From: Takakia lepidozioides
Lineage: Eukaryota; Streptophyta; Takakiopsida; Takakiales; Takakiaceae
NCBI GenBank assembly: GCA_030704615.1
Contig: CM060733.1
Coordinates: 70,988,001-71,052,000 of the forward strand
DNA length: 64,000 bases
Direction: 5' to 3'
In this document: one piece after another, positions 21,894-33,080 of the stretch
How positions within the stretch are numbered: position 1 is the stretch's first letter
Layout of the letters: every line of letters begins with the position of its first letter
Program-made: the position numbers and the translations under genes
The notes under the pieces: generated by a model
What the model was told of the DNA's origin: nothing
Database searches by the model: none
Seen by the model: the letters and a program-made list of their open reading frames with translations, nothing else

Positions 21894-22258
21894 CACCTCC
21901 GCATTATGGCGGACATACCCACATTACTTATGCCAAACCGGATTTGCAAATTCAGCAACAACAAGATGGTTGAAAAGTCTACTCACTTTGGCCTCTTTGT
22001 ATAAGGGAGTTTTGGCTTCTTTTTCCATGTCATTCAAAGAGTCTGTGTCCTCATCATCTGATGCATTAAGAGGTCCTCCATTGTTGCCACATCCTCATGC
22101 ATAATTCCATTGTCATTGTTGTCCTCATCATCGGAGACCGCCATTTCAGACGGGGTCAGGTCCCTTTGATACGCACCCCCCTCCGAAAGAACAAAATCCC
22201 GGTTCATGACAAGATCATAAACTTCATGAATTAACGTCGTGGGGTTGTGGCCGGCATC
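21894..22258 (-). pseudogene. CACTA transposase tnp2, copy a: N-terminal piece
   Basis: An exon begins at 22258 after a TTAG acceptor, reading DAGHNPTTLIHEVYDLVMNR, an acidic stretch (SDDEDNNDNG) and KEAKTPLYKEAKVSR, then in a shifted frame FSTILLLLNLQIRFGISNVG. This matches SRLSATLLLLNACQTHGVSN of the intact copy at 41.5 kb, the standard N-terminal block of tnp2. The reading frame stops at the palindromic arm (21893) and resumes on the other strand at 15826. At least one frameshift lies within the piece. Confidence 0.78.
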
Positions 22259-22572
22259 CTAAGATGCCAAAAACAACCATGTCATTATCAGTTTCCATAC
22301 ATGGCGTTGTTCATTATCATACAGGATAAAACCCAAAGTACACATTATACACACGAGGGGAATACATACATTGCTTCACCACATGAAGGAGACACTATAT
22401 AATTCAAAATACCCAAATTCACATATAACGTCCACCCAAACTCCCTTGAATATAGCATGAAAAACTGCATCCAAATATACATCAATGCCTATGTATATAT
22501 ATACACGGTGGAGGAAGCCACCTCAATGTACAAAATGTCTTCCTATGTCCATCTACACATGACGAAAGTCGG
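22259..22572. other. Intron-like gap between SET fragment and tnp2 exon
   Basis: AT-rich sequence with a TATATATATACACG stretch near 22494-22508. No coding signal is recognised. It could hold upstream introns or the promoter of tnp2 copy a. Confidence 0.35.
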
Positions 22573-23026
22573 CTAACGCCTAAAGTCATACTTGGCAAAC
22601 AACTCCTCTCCAACCCTAATGGTCCTCCTTGCACATGTCATCACAAAAGTGGTGATGTTAGGGTCCAATCTACTATCCCCGTCTTTGCGCTCATCCCAAA
22701 ACACGTTGGCGGTGTGGCCCTGCGGTAAGGTAACTGAACTGTTGATGAGTCCAGCCACGTTGCCGTACACATCGAGGTTTCCGTCACAATAAATATGGGC
22801 TTTGCGGCCCAAATTTCTCGCCCTTACATCATTGTCGCTCACAACAAGGATGGATCAAGGACCCAAGGCCGTGTGTCTGCAATAATTGCCACTCCCGGTG
22901 GGTGTATCTCGGCCCAAAATAGGGGAACAAATCCACATAATCCTCTCCTCCCCCCAAAACTACATCCTCTATCAAAAAAAGTCCTCGACCCATACTAGGG
23001 TCCATTGCCTTCATCACGCAATACAT
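22573..23026 (-). pseudogene. SET-domain protein fragment
   Basis: The N-terminal part (23026-22829) contains MDPSMGRGLFLIEDVVLGGG and PYFGPRYTHREW, matching the GxG-type entry and the Y-x-G block of SET domains. After a frameshift near 22840 the C-terminal part (22842-22573) has GNVAGLINSS (equivalent to the RFINHS motif), ANVFWDER, then TCARRTIRVGEELFAKYDF, matching the conserved GEEL-x-x-x-Y end. SET domains transfer methyl groups from S-adenosylmethionine to protein lysines, usually histones. Only the SET core is present. It lies between two CACTA tnp2 copies, on the strand of copy a and divergent to copy b. It may be a captured host fragment. Confidence 0.72.
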
Positions 23027-23136
23027 GTGACCCCAAAAAGAAAGGGCTCACCCTCGAGAATTGGAACTGGACAAGGCACAAGACATTGGTAGAAATGGGG
23101 TTGGACTCACATCGTGAATAGCTCCCTAGCACCACG

Positions 23137-25560
23137 ATGACGTATGGTGCCGTCATCAGGCCGGCGAAGGCGCGGACCAACCGTGCGAAACAACTTCGGT
23201 CTACCTCTCCTAGGGGGCGGCGCCCGTCCATCACTTCGGGAGTGGAGGCTGAAACCACTGTAGCGAATGTTGCGGACGTTGACCATTTTGAGGGAGAAGC
23301 AGGAAATGTGCTACGGGGCCAGATTGCCCGTGCAGTTCAGGATGCTTTTGAAATATCAGATTCCCTCAGGTAAAATCCCGCACGTGCCACAGATGGCCCG
23401 CACTTGCACAATGCTGGTGGTGTTGAGAATGGCGCAAATCCCTCTAGATTTCAAGATGGGGAAAATATCGCAGGAGATGAAGCAGAAGCGCCAAATGATT
23501 TTCAACATGAAAAACTCATGCAAGAGTTTCAAATCCCCTTATACGATGGGTGCGCTCACAGCCGATTGACCGCCACATTGATGTTACTGAATTCGTGCGC
23601 CACTCACAGATGTACCCACGCATTTGTGGATGAGTTATTCTCATTGTTGAGGCTGGAGATTTTGCCCAAACAGAACAGTTTGCCCAAATTGCATTACGAG
23701 GCAAAAAAATGATATCCATGATGGGCCTAGGATACAAACAGATCCATGCCTGTGAAACTGTTTCGTGGAGAGCTCAAAAATGCAGCAATTTGCCCCAAGT
23801 GCCAGAGTCCCCGGTACAAAGACGGCCGTGGGAAGGTGTTGTGACACTTTCCGCTCATACCCAAATTGAAACGGATGTTTCGAGCTAAGTCGCTCGCACA
23901 GCTTATGAAGTGGCACAACAATCATAGAAGTGCGGATGGCTTGGTCTAACATGCTACAGACAGTAAGGCTTGGTGCCATATTGACAAGACATGGCCGGAG
24001 TTTGCATCAAATCCACGAAATCTGCGACTTGGTTTGGCGCTGGATGGGGTGAATCCTTATGGCACAAAATCCCAATCTTGGTCCACGTGGCCCATCATGG
24101 TGCTCAATTACCTCTACCTCCATGGTTGGCAACGAAGATTTTTTTTTTCATGTTAACACTCCTGATTCCTGGAAAGGAATCTGTGACAAGTGAGAATCTG
24201 GATGTTTACCTGCAACTACTAATGGAGGAGCTGACGACATTGTGGGTGGGAGTTCCAGCCTTGGATGTGGCAGCCAATGAAGGACATCGTGCATTTACTA
24301 TGCGAGCAATCCTCATGTGGTCGATACATGACTTCCCCGCCTATGGCTTGCTATTTGGTCAAGTTCACCAAGGGTACATTGCTTGTCCAGCATGTGGACC
24401 TTCTGTCGATTCCAGATATTCCCCAGCTTGCAAGAAATTGATATTCCAGGGGCATCGACGCTATCTTCCCCACAATCATGCCTATAGAAGATGCAGACTT
24501 TTTAATGGGGCGCGAGATATGAGACCTGCGCCACATACAGTGACATCCACCGAAATCAAGGAGCGTGCACAACATTACAAACAATGGATTGCTGATGGTG
24601 GGACTGCAGGCGCAGAGGACGATCCCTCCAAGCTCCATGGCGTAAAATGACTGTCCATTCTGTTCAACTTGCCTTACTGGGAGGTGCGAATATCACACCT
24701 GGCTTCTGGGGGTTGCAGTGCATTGGTTTCTTTCTATTGTAATTGTTTGTTTACAGAACTTGTACTATGAACAACATTAATGAAAGCACTTACATTAATG
24801 AATTTTGTGCCACGCCATGGTGCAGCATCTTCTCATCCGCCACACTGTGGACACCATGCATTGCGAAAAGAACGTGATGGAAAACATAATGAAGACCATT
24901 TTTGGAGAGAAGGACACCATGAAAGTTCGCCGTGATCTCGAATTGCAGGGCACTCGAAAGCCTCTATGGTTACAACGCCATCCCACCAGAGTGGATACTT
25001 TGGTAATGCCAGATGCGCCATATGTGCTCACAAAACCTGAACAGTGGGTATTGTTGGACATTATCACCAATCTGAAAGTGCCCATTGGCTATGCCTCTGC
25101 TTTCAAGAAGCATGTGGTGAAACAAAAGTTGAGCCAGTTAAAGTCACATGATTATCATGTGCTCATGCAGCAGATCCTCCCTCTTGCTTTACGTGGGTTA
25201 ATGGCGTCCGGGGTTCGCAATGCCATACTAAGAGTGTCTCATGTATTTCAGAAGTTTTGTGCAAGAGTAATTGATCCAACTGAGCATGAGGAATTGAAGA
25301 AGGAGGTGGCATTGACTCTTTGTATTCTGGAGAAAGAGTTTCCACCCTCTTTTTTTGATGTTATGACGCATTTACTCATCCACTTGGTTGATGAACTGGA
25401 TTTGTGTGGACCTGTAGCTTCTCGATGGATGTACCCGGTGGAGAGAGCAATGAAGGATTATAAAGGCTATGTTAGAAACTTGGCAAAACCAGAGGGCAGT
25501 ATGGCGGAGGGCTACGCGTTTGAGGAGGCATTGGGATTTTGTACAGAATACTGGTCTTGT
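23137..25560 (+). pseudogene. CACTA transposase tnp2, copy b
   Basis: Blocks in order: QEFQIPLYDGCAHSRLTATL and FVDELFSLLRLEILP (23404-23712), KLFRGELKNAAICPKCQSPR, NLRLGLALDGVNPYG with STWPIMVLN (23991-24120), VYLQLLMEELTTLWVGVPAL, MRAILMWSIHDFPAYGLLFG and KLIFQGHRRYLPHNH (24200-24480), then LLIRHTVDTMHCEKNVMENI and the DUF4218-like region FPPSFFDVMTHLLIHLVDEL with SRWMYPVERAMKDYKGYVRN (24805-25545). It ends abruptly at GFCTEY (about 25548), before the DUF4216-like region. Stops and frameshifts occur near 23710, 23845, 24160 and 24650. Not functional. Confidence 0.88.
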
Positions 25561-25705
25561 CTTTTGTTGAGTAATAAGAGTGCATAATTTGGAAGGAGTT
25601 TATAAGGAGTGCTAGTATGTCCGGTGGAAGGGTTGGGCTTGGGTTAGCTTGAGGAGGGAGCGAGGTTTTTTGGAGGGGGTATCAGTCAAGTAGCGATCCA
25701 CATGT
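25549..25705. other. Junction between tnp2 copy b and gypsy LTR
   Basis: Short stretch of unknown origin between the broken tnp2 and the 5'-truncated LTR that starts at about 25706. Confidence 0.4.
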
Positions 25706-26019
25706 CAAGTTATTTTACCACTAGTGTGAAGTTAGCTAGAAAATAGCTAGCTTTTATATATTGACATTTGGGATTGACCCAAGTATCAATCCAGGGGCCA
25801 ATACATGTTTGGGCACCTGGTGTTGTTATCTTCACGGCAGATCGCGATGGGCTAATCTTTCTCGAGTTGAGCCTCACCGCGTCTAGTTATGGCGCCGTAG
25901 TGTGGATTCCCCATGGCGTGGGGTGCACTTGGCTCGACTTAATATATGAGTGATGTTTTCATGTGCAAGCATGTGAGTTTGAGAGAGCTTGTGTGCTTAT
26001 ATCACTCTTTTCTTTATCA
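25706..26019 (+). repeat. 5' LTR of methyltransferase gypsy (U3-truncated)
   Basis: Homologous in inverted orientation to 58135-58450. Both copies share TGTCAAGTTATTTTACCAC at the left and lose similarity exactly after TTTATCA/CTTATCA, which defines the LTR end. A TATA-like TTAATATATG is at 25939-25948. The sequence after the LTR (CTCGAGAAAGATCAGCTCGAG) does not begin with TGG and fits no tRNA primer I recognise. Confidence 0.75.
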
Positions 26020-26414
26020 CTCGAGAAAGATCAGCTCGAGTCTCTGAGTGCCAGGTTCGAGTTAGTTGTAGCACTTGTGTTTTCAGATCATGAGAAGCCG
26101 TTCAGCCTAGAGTGCAGGGAGCCGTGCATGAGCCTATCCAAAGCGGATAGAGTGTAAAGGTGAACAGGTTACAGGTTTGCATGGATAGAGAGGCGGGTAG
26201 CCTATGTTGAAGAGCGGCGTTGCATAGCTCAATGCTATGGCAACCAAGTTTGGGCTTCTAGTGTGAAGCGGAGGAGATGTTGGCCACGAGTGGACGAACT
26301 GGTGGTCGTCTTCTTCAGCTGCAGGGCGAGTTAAGGAGCTGCAGAAATGTGGGCTGCGCATAGGAAACTAGCGTGTTGCAGGTTGGAGATGATATGATTA
26401 GCTCCAGGTATTTC
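26020..26414 (+). other. Leader of methyltransferase gypsy, left of nested insertion
   Basis: This non-coding leader continues at 29886 after the nested CACTA element and one copy of its 3-bp duplication. No conserved reading frame. Confidence 0.5.
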
Positions 26415-27079
26415 TGCCACTACAACAAATTGCAGCTTTTACGTCTCTGTGTTATGACTGCAAATGCAGTCATGGAAGCCATTTACGACTTCCTGACTCT
26501 GCAGACGTAAAGACCTAGTCAGTTGTGACATGGCAGATATGACTCTCCAGGCTGGTTGTCACGTGGCGCCAGAGCAGCTGTGGGGGTAGTCATACACGCT
26601 GGCATTACTGAATGACTGAACGGGTCCATGTCAGCCGCTGTGTAATAGAGACACGTGCTCTCTACAGAACACGCCACGTGTCAGACTGCGACGCCATCCG
26701 ACTGCAGAGGAGGGAATCAGACGTCAGCATGTGTCGCATTGTGATTTTGACACGTGGTTCCTCATGTCAATTGACACGCGTCGCTGTTGGGGGTTGTAGA
26801 TTTACTTTATTGTTATTATAATTACTAAAATAATTATTATAATTATTTGTTATTATAATTATTATTACTGACCAACATGGGGCAGTGGCACATTATTAAA
26901 TAACGAATTTTTGAAATTATATTCTTAGATAAAATATTTATTCGCTCAGATACCAAAACACACCCTTGCGGGGAAGGAGAGTTTGTCTTAGTGCCTGTGC
27001 TGAATTGCATCTGCTACTGTTACCTGTTTATGGATACTTTTTTATTGTCACTTTGGCAGTATCATATCAAAGTCACTCC

Positions 27080-28910
27080 AAACTATCTACCATCTACCCA
27101 TGACCATCTACCCATGCAGGTTTCTTGTAGCTATCCTTCCACAGGGAATCATAGGTGATCTGGAACTTGAAATCTGGCTTTCTTGGATGATCTGGACCCA
27201 CACTCTATCCCTGCTCCTTCAGCTATCCATGCCTCTGCATAGATCATGCATATATCCTTGCATTGCTGTTAGCAGCTGACAATGACAGCCTACATTTGTT
27301 CCAGCAAACACCCAACTCAACTTACCACACTAGTTCCTATTCTCAATTGCATCTGTTACTCTCTGTAATCCAACAGGCATTTACCTTTTTGCCTCGGTTG
27401 TCCCACCATTGATTGGGGTCAGAAAAGTATTCATTCCACAGCTTCCCCTCATCTCCGTTAACTGTTTTTCGATACTTTCCTGTTGTCACATTGGCAATAT
27501 CATGTCAAAGACTCCAAACTAGATTCACTCAACCAGCTAACTTGCAGACATTGAAATTTAGGGCCGGTTCTGATAAGTGGGAAAAACAGGGTGAAATGTG
27601 TTGAAGAAGGTGCCTTTATTAGCAGTGCTTGATTTTATCAATTGTGCCGCTACTCCTGCGGCTTCCAGTTCACCATCTACCCATGCAGGTTTCTTATAGC
27701 TAAATCCACAGGTAATCATAGGTAATCATGTGCTTGAAATCTGGCCCTCTTGGATGAATCTGGACCCATACTCTATCCCTGCTCTTTCAGCTATCACTGC
27801 TTCTGCACAAATCATGCATACTTCCTTGCCTTGCAGCTGATAATGACAGCCTACATTTGTTCTAGGAAACACCCAACTCAGCTTATCACACTAGTTCCTA
27901 TGCTGAATTGCGTCTGCCCTCTATAATCTAACAGGCATTAACCTTTTTCCCTCGGTTGTCCCACCATTCCACAACTTCTCCTCGTCTCTGTGACCTGTTT
28001 CTGGATACTTTCCTGTTGTCACATTGGCATCATGTCAAAGTTCAGTATGCATCTCAAGGCCGAGTCTGATGAGAGGGCAAAACAGGCTGAAATAGGTCGA
28101 AGAAGAACCCATAGAGGATTTGACCGACCATCAACCCAAAATGACCTCTTGTGTGTGCTGCTTTTGTCTTGTAGTCAGTTAATGTCGGATTGGTCTGTGA
28201 GAACCAGCACGGTGCAGATGAGCAGGCAGAGATTGAAACACGGCCTGCTAAGACCAAGCTGACTCTCCCAAGAACCTTGAAACATCAGGAAGAATACCAA
28301 ATCATGGTACTAACAGGAGCCAACAGCCCACATTTGCAGGATGGACAAACTTCTTCACATCGTACATTAAGGAAAAGCCACACCTTGCCATTGCGGTTGT
28401 CGCACCATCGTGAAGGATCTTTAAAAATCTCATGCCAACTCTGCTCCGTGCTGCAAATGAAGGGCCGAGTCTGATGAGAGGGCAAAACAGGTTGAAATAG
28501 GTCGAAGAAGAAGGTGCCCTCACCACATTGTCCTCGACCTTGTGTCATGGCCCATGGAGGATTTGACTGACCATGAACCCAAGAGGACCTCTTCAGTGTG
28601 CTGCTTGTTTCTATAGTCAGGTAATGTCGGATTGGTCAATGAGAACCACCACGGTGCAGCTGAGTGGGCAGAGATTGAAACACGGCGTTCTAAGACCAAG
28701 CTAACTCTCCCAAGAACCTTGTAAACATCAGGAAGAATACCAAATCATGGTACTAATAGGAGCCAACAACCCACATTTGCAGGATGGACAAACTTCTTCA
28801 CATCGTACATTAAGAAAAAGCCACACCTTGCGATTGCGGTTGTCCCACCATCGTGAAGGATCTTTTAGAAACTCATGCCAGCTCTGCTCCGTGCTGTAAA
28901 ATCAGGGCCG
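27080..28910 (-). pseudogene. OSB-like (organellar ssDNA-binding) gene fragments, tandem
   Basis: On minus, 27435-27380 encodes EYFSDPNQWWDNRGKKVN and, after an intron-sized gap, 27185-27110 encodes KPDFKFQITYDSLW followed by YKKPAWVDG. This is the PDF motif of plant OSB proteins (WWDNR...PDFKHK...LW...P-WV), which bind single-stranded DNA in mitochondria or plastids. Further copies of the first half lie at about 28425-28360 (EIFKDPSRWCDNRNGKVW) and 28880-28810, and partial copies at 27660-28000. Unit pairs 27104/27672 and 28150/28595 show tandem duplication within the element. Only motif fragments are present, without a start codon or intact frame. A related cluster is at 59.6-61.1 kb. Confidence 0.62.
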
Positions 28911-29359
28911 AGCGGGTAGAGATTGAAACACGGCCTGCGAAGACGAAGCTGACTCTCCCAAGAACGGCGGGCTCCCAGCCGAAACCTCCTCGCACACATA
29001 CCGTAGCGTTTCTAGGGTTGCTTGCTCCAAATGCGAAGGTTGATCCAACTGCGGGCCTCCCATGCATGTTTGCCCTCTCTCCCGCTCGCTCGCTCTAAGT
29101 CCCAACCCTCTCTCTCTCTCCCTCCCGCTCGCTCTAAGTCTGTTCACGCTACTGTGATGGGCAACTTTTTAAGCTTTTTAACCTTTTTGTAAACCCTAAA
29201 AGCCCCTCTTTGATTTTTTTTCTTTTTTTTCTTTTCTTAAAGGAAACCACAGGTCCTTGAGGAGGGGGGAAAATTCACCTGCCTTCATTTATGGGCCATA
29301 AGACGTACAGGACGATCAACGCCCAGACATACTGTCACGAACAATCCCACACACGGGAT

Positions 29360-29415
29360 AAGGCAGCGGGTTTGAACCCCAAACCACCAGGGCGACACAC
29401 GGTGCACTTACCAGC
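29360..29415 (-). repeat. tRNA-like (SINE head) candidate
   Basis: On minus, CTGGTAAGTGCA (29414-29403) and GGGGTTCAAACCC (29381-29369) resemble pol III A and B boxes at tRNA-like spacing. It does not fold into a convincing tRNA, so a SINE-derived fragment is more likely. It lies inside the CACTA element. Confidence 0.35.
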
Positions 29416-29885
29416 CGATGTGTTTTTTTTTTTTTTAAATTGCATTTTGTTTTTAAAAAAAAATTGATTCTAGTGGTCAGAGTCTCCGTTTTTTCAAAAT
29501 ATAAATACTCATATATTATATATATAACCAGAAAAGCATGTGTTGACATGTGCAGTCATGTAGTGATTCATCCATGTGATGATCTGGCAGAATGCATTAG
29601 AGTGAGAGTCATGAAGTCATATGTCTTTCTAGCAATATACACACGTCATTCTAGTGTAGCCATGACCGCGACTGGTAGTCATATCTGCCATGCCAATATT
29701 CGTGGTCAAACATGTTTGACCTGTGTTCCGCAGAGTTCGGAGCCATGCAGTCACATATACGCCTTCCCCAGACCTGCATTATGACTTCAAAAGCATTTTA
29801 CGACTGCAAATGGCATTTCTGCCACAAATCTGTCATGACTGCGCACCCATGGGAGTCGTAAAAGCCGCAATCTGTTGTAGTGTGC

Positions 29886-30666
29886 CCGAAACTAGTTGTT
29901 GCGGGTAGATGAGGAGCAGCCGAATGGTGGAGCTGCAAGGGGATGCATCGCAGCCCATTGGGAGCTTCAGCTCCAAACTCATGAAGAGGTATGAGTGAAG
30001 AGAGGGGGCTGGTCCCTCTTGTGTGCAAATTAGTGCACTTGTGAAGCATGTGCTGAGTTGGAGTTTCAATCTGAAACTCAGAAGTGTAAGGGCTCTTGGA
30101 GTGGCAAGAGCGGGCTGGAAGGGCAGCAACGAGGCGCCCTAGAGCCAGGGGATATGCATGAGAAGTGCAGGTGCACCAAGTTTGTAAAGGTGTGTATTTT
30201 CAGACTCATTTTTGTGAGCTTCATGAAGAAAGGGAGCTTGTTGGGCAGCATATAGCTTGCTTGTTGAGTTGGGGGCGCTTCTAGTGGGCTGTGAGAGCTC
30301 AGGAGTGCAGGGCGACGGGGCTGATGGCTCCGCAGAAGCCATAGCTCGTCGGCAGCAAGTGCTGGAGCAAACCCCAGCTCGGGGAGAGCTCGGGAACACA
30401 TGGGAACTCGTTGGGAGTTCCAGAGAACGCAGGGAATAGTGGCCGTGATGGACCGTTGGGGCGGTATCACGAGATACCACGAGCCCAGGTTGTGATGGTT
30501 GACCGTGACCGTTGACCATGACCGTTGGAAGTCGTGGTGCGGACACAACGGGTGGGCACGGTGACCAGATCGTGGGGATGGCGGGCCGTGAAGGCTCGTG
30601 GGAGTAGGGCGGGCCATGAGGAGTAGTGGCGGTTAGAGCCACGGAAGGCCGCGAACAGGAAGAGTG

Positions 30667-30700
<34 letters not shown>

Positions 30701-31694
30701 TCACTCGTTTCGTGGGACCTTGATGGGGAGGCTGGGCTCTGAAGAACAACGGTTTTGAGCTAGCTGATCCGGCAGAAAAGTCGGAATTGCCTCCCTGTTG
30801 CGTTTTAACAAAGGGGATTACTTCCCTACAGGTAATCTTTTCGGGTTTTCAGTCCAGTACTTAACTATGGGGGAGATCAGCCTGCAGGTAATTCCTTTGG
30901 ACAAAATGTTGTTGGGGCCTATATGTACCTCTATTTGCTCCATTTTTTAACCTTCAGTGAATGACGTGGTTTCGTGAGGTGGTTCCATTATGAGGAATGG
31001 CGGGTGAACGTAAGGAGGCACTAGCAGACCCTGTGGAGGCTTGCATGGGGCCTTGGAGGCCAAGTTTCATGAGCTCGTGGAGGGCAGTTTGAGGAGTGTC
31101 TACAGGATGCTCTCATGGTCATGCAAGTGGGAGAAGAGAGGAAAAAAGAGGGTGTTGGGACGAGAGTGTGCTGGGGATAGGCATTGCTTTAGCTTCTCTT
31201 CCTCGTAGCTTCCACCTTCTCTGTAGGCCGAGACCTTTCCGTAGGTGGAGGCAAGAGTTAGTCCGGGTTTGGGCTGGGTTGCAGGAGCGACACTTTGGAG
31301 AGATTTTTGGTGTGGGGGAGTTGTTGTTTTCATTCTTGTGTTTGGATCCCCTCCACACCTGCATACTTGATTGTGCGCCATGCTAGTTTTGTGTGGGCGC
31401 TTGATTTTATAGGTGGTGGACTCGGGCTTGATCGCCAATCCCACCCTAGAGCATGCTGTCGATGGTGAGGTTGGGTTGATGACCAGTCAGACCATCTTTG
31501 TTTCTCCTGTGGTGAGGTTGGAGGTGATGACCAGCCAACCATAGGAGTGCCTGCGGTGGATGCAGGTGCAGGTGCAGGCTATATTAGGAACCTAGTATTC
31601 CAGACCATAAGCCGCATCAGGTTCTCTACCCGGTTACCTTGTGGAGAGGGGGTTAGAGACAGGTTCATGACCGGTTGAGTGCCAGTTTGGCAAC
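29886..31694 (+). other. Leader of methyltransferase gypsy, right of nested insertion
   Basis: About 1.8 kb between the nested element and the gag start. Short frames on both strands show no family resemblance. It contains a (TA)n hairpin at 30662-30706. With 26020-26414 it would give an unusually long leader of about 2.2 kb. Confidence 0.5.
30662..30706. repeat. (TA)n palindrome bounded by GAGTGAAAA
   Basis: GAGTGAAAA, then about 13 TA units, then TTTTTCACTC forms a perfect hairpin-capable repeat. Similar cruciform-prone tracts are polymorphic and difficult to sequence; the copy number may vary. Confidence 0.85.
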
Positions 31695-33080
31695 ATGGAG
31701 GTGCCACTAGTTGCTGGGGAAAGTGCCGGTACGAGCACTAGCGATACTAGCGGGTATACGAGACGAGGTGTGCAGTTTAGGCCACCTTCACCTCCTGTGT
31801 CTTCTGCGGAAGGTTCTGATTCGGATTGTGAATCAGGATGACTCACACCGGCGGTGCAAATTGTTTCCTTGCCATTGTTGTGGGACACGATGGAGGAGAT
31901 GTATAGAGCCACCAAGGGGCCACGAAGGTACACTGGGGCGGTGGGCACCATTGAGTTGGATGATTTTATCCAAGAATTTGATAGTTGGTGTGACTTGCAG
32001 CAAATGCGCAATCCACAATTGTTTACGCATTTTATGGCATGGAAGGGGCTGTTTCAGCACCTTGAGGGGCCGCCCATGGATGATTACCATGAGTTTAGGC
32101 GGGGGCACGATGCTGAGATCGAGGAGTGGAGGATGTACTGGTCACCCGACTATGTCTCCATCACTAGAGGCACAAGGGCAGCAGCCACACCGGCAGCAGC
32201 AGCTACAACAGCAGCTGCCACAAGTAGTAGTGGGACTAGTGGTACAACAACTACGACGTCCACCCAAGATACTGCTGCACCAGCACCAGTGGCGGTGCCT
32301 ACCTTCAACCCTATTGTGGAGTTCTTCGAAGAGTTGAGAAGGAACTACCAAGGGGTGAGGACAGAGAAGTTGAAGAGCTCGCAAGAGTTCCAACGGAAGC
32401 CTACTGAGAGCTTGAGGGAGGCTTTCACTTGCATGAGGCGCTTGATTAATGTAACCCAAGGGGTTACGGAGGCTCAGGCAGTCCAATTCTGGTATGGGAT
32501 ATTGGACAAGGAGCTGAGGAGAAGGGTGCGGGATGCAACTCTCCTACAAGCGGCCCAACCCACCTTAACAAATGTGTTTTTGCTGGCAGAGCGGATAGAG
32601 CTCAACATGGTGGAAGAACGAGTGGTCATGGTGGGATTTGCTAAGGAGGCACCACGGGGTAGTGGTGCTCCTAGCCAGCCACTACCTCAATGTGCTCAAG
32701 GCAACAAGGGGGCTCAGGTGAAGCCCAGGAAAGGGCAGAGAGGACCTCAGATGCAGGGGTCTCTCTCTTCATTTGCTGGCCAACAACGGGCGGATGTGGT
32801 GTGCTGGACATGTGGAGGACCCCATGTTAAGAAGGATTGCCCAGAGGGAGGCAATGGTTTAGCACCGGCACAGCCTACACAGTTGCAGTGTGGGCATTGT
32901 GGCAAGTACGGACATGGAGAAGCCCAGTGCTATGGTTTGCATCCTGAGTTGCGCCCAGGACAGTTCCAAGGGAACAATGGTGGCCGGGGGCGAGGTGGAG
33001 CAGCCCAGAGAGGACGAGGTGGCCAGGCACGAGGTGCAGGCCAAGGGCAAGCTCAACATGGTCGGAGGTCAGGGTGGTAA
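31695..33080 (+). pseudogene. Gag of methyltransferase gypsy
   Basis: The start at 31695 (MEVPLVAGESAG) follows the leader, and the frame continues through one TGA at 31839-31841 to 33080. The capsid-like region includes LDDFIQEFDSWCDLQQMRNP and RMYWSPDYVSITRG; a later block, QEFQRKPTESLREAFTCMRR, is the typical retrotransposon Gag segment. Near the end are two CCHC-like knuckles: CWTCGGPHVKKDC (one residue short in the third spacing) and CGHCGKYGHGEAQC. A Gly/Arg-rich tail follows (GGRGRGGAAQRGRGGQARGA). It would form the particle and bind RNA. Apart from the TGA it is one of the better preserved parts of the element. Confidence 0.85.

Larger units (their letters stand above)
26415..29885. 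mobile_element. Non-autonomous CACTA element with captured OSB fragments
   Basis: The element spans 26418-29882 (3465 bp). It starts CACTACAACAAATTGC and ends with the inverse (GCAATCTGTTGTAGTG); about 27 of the first 30 terminal positions match. The flanking 3-bp duplication is TGC (26415-26417 and 29883-29885). CACTA termini with a 3-bp duplication define this superfamily. Both ends carry ATGACTGC/GCAGTCAT subterminal repeats, expected binding sites for a TNPA-type protein. There is no transposase inside; the interior consists of tandemly duplicated fragments of an OSB-like gene on minus. It is nested in the leader of the methyltransferase gypsy element. Confidence 0.9.

Noticed and set aside
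18380-21900. CRISPR-like array
   Set aside because: Repeats are palindromic satellites without unique spacers of constant length, and the context is eukaryotic.
23137-23373. Separate small gene upstream of tnp2 copy b
   Set aside because: It is better explained as decayed 5' sequence of tnp2; no motif or independent start context.
29886-30660. Open frames in the gypsy leader (for example 30078-30617 minus)
   Set aside because: No motif, opposite to the element's direction and partly overlapping each other.
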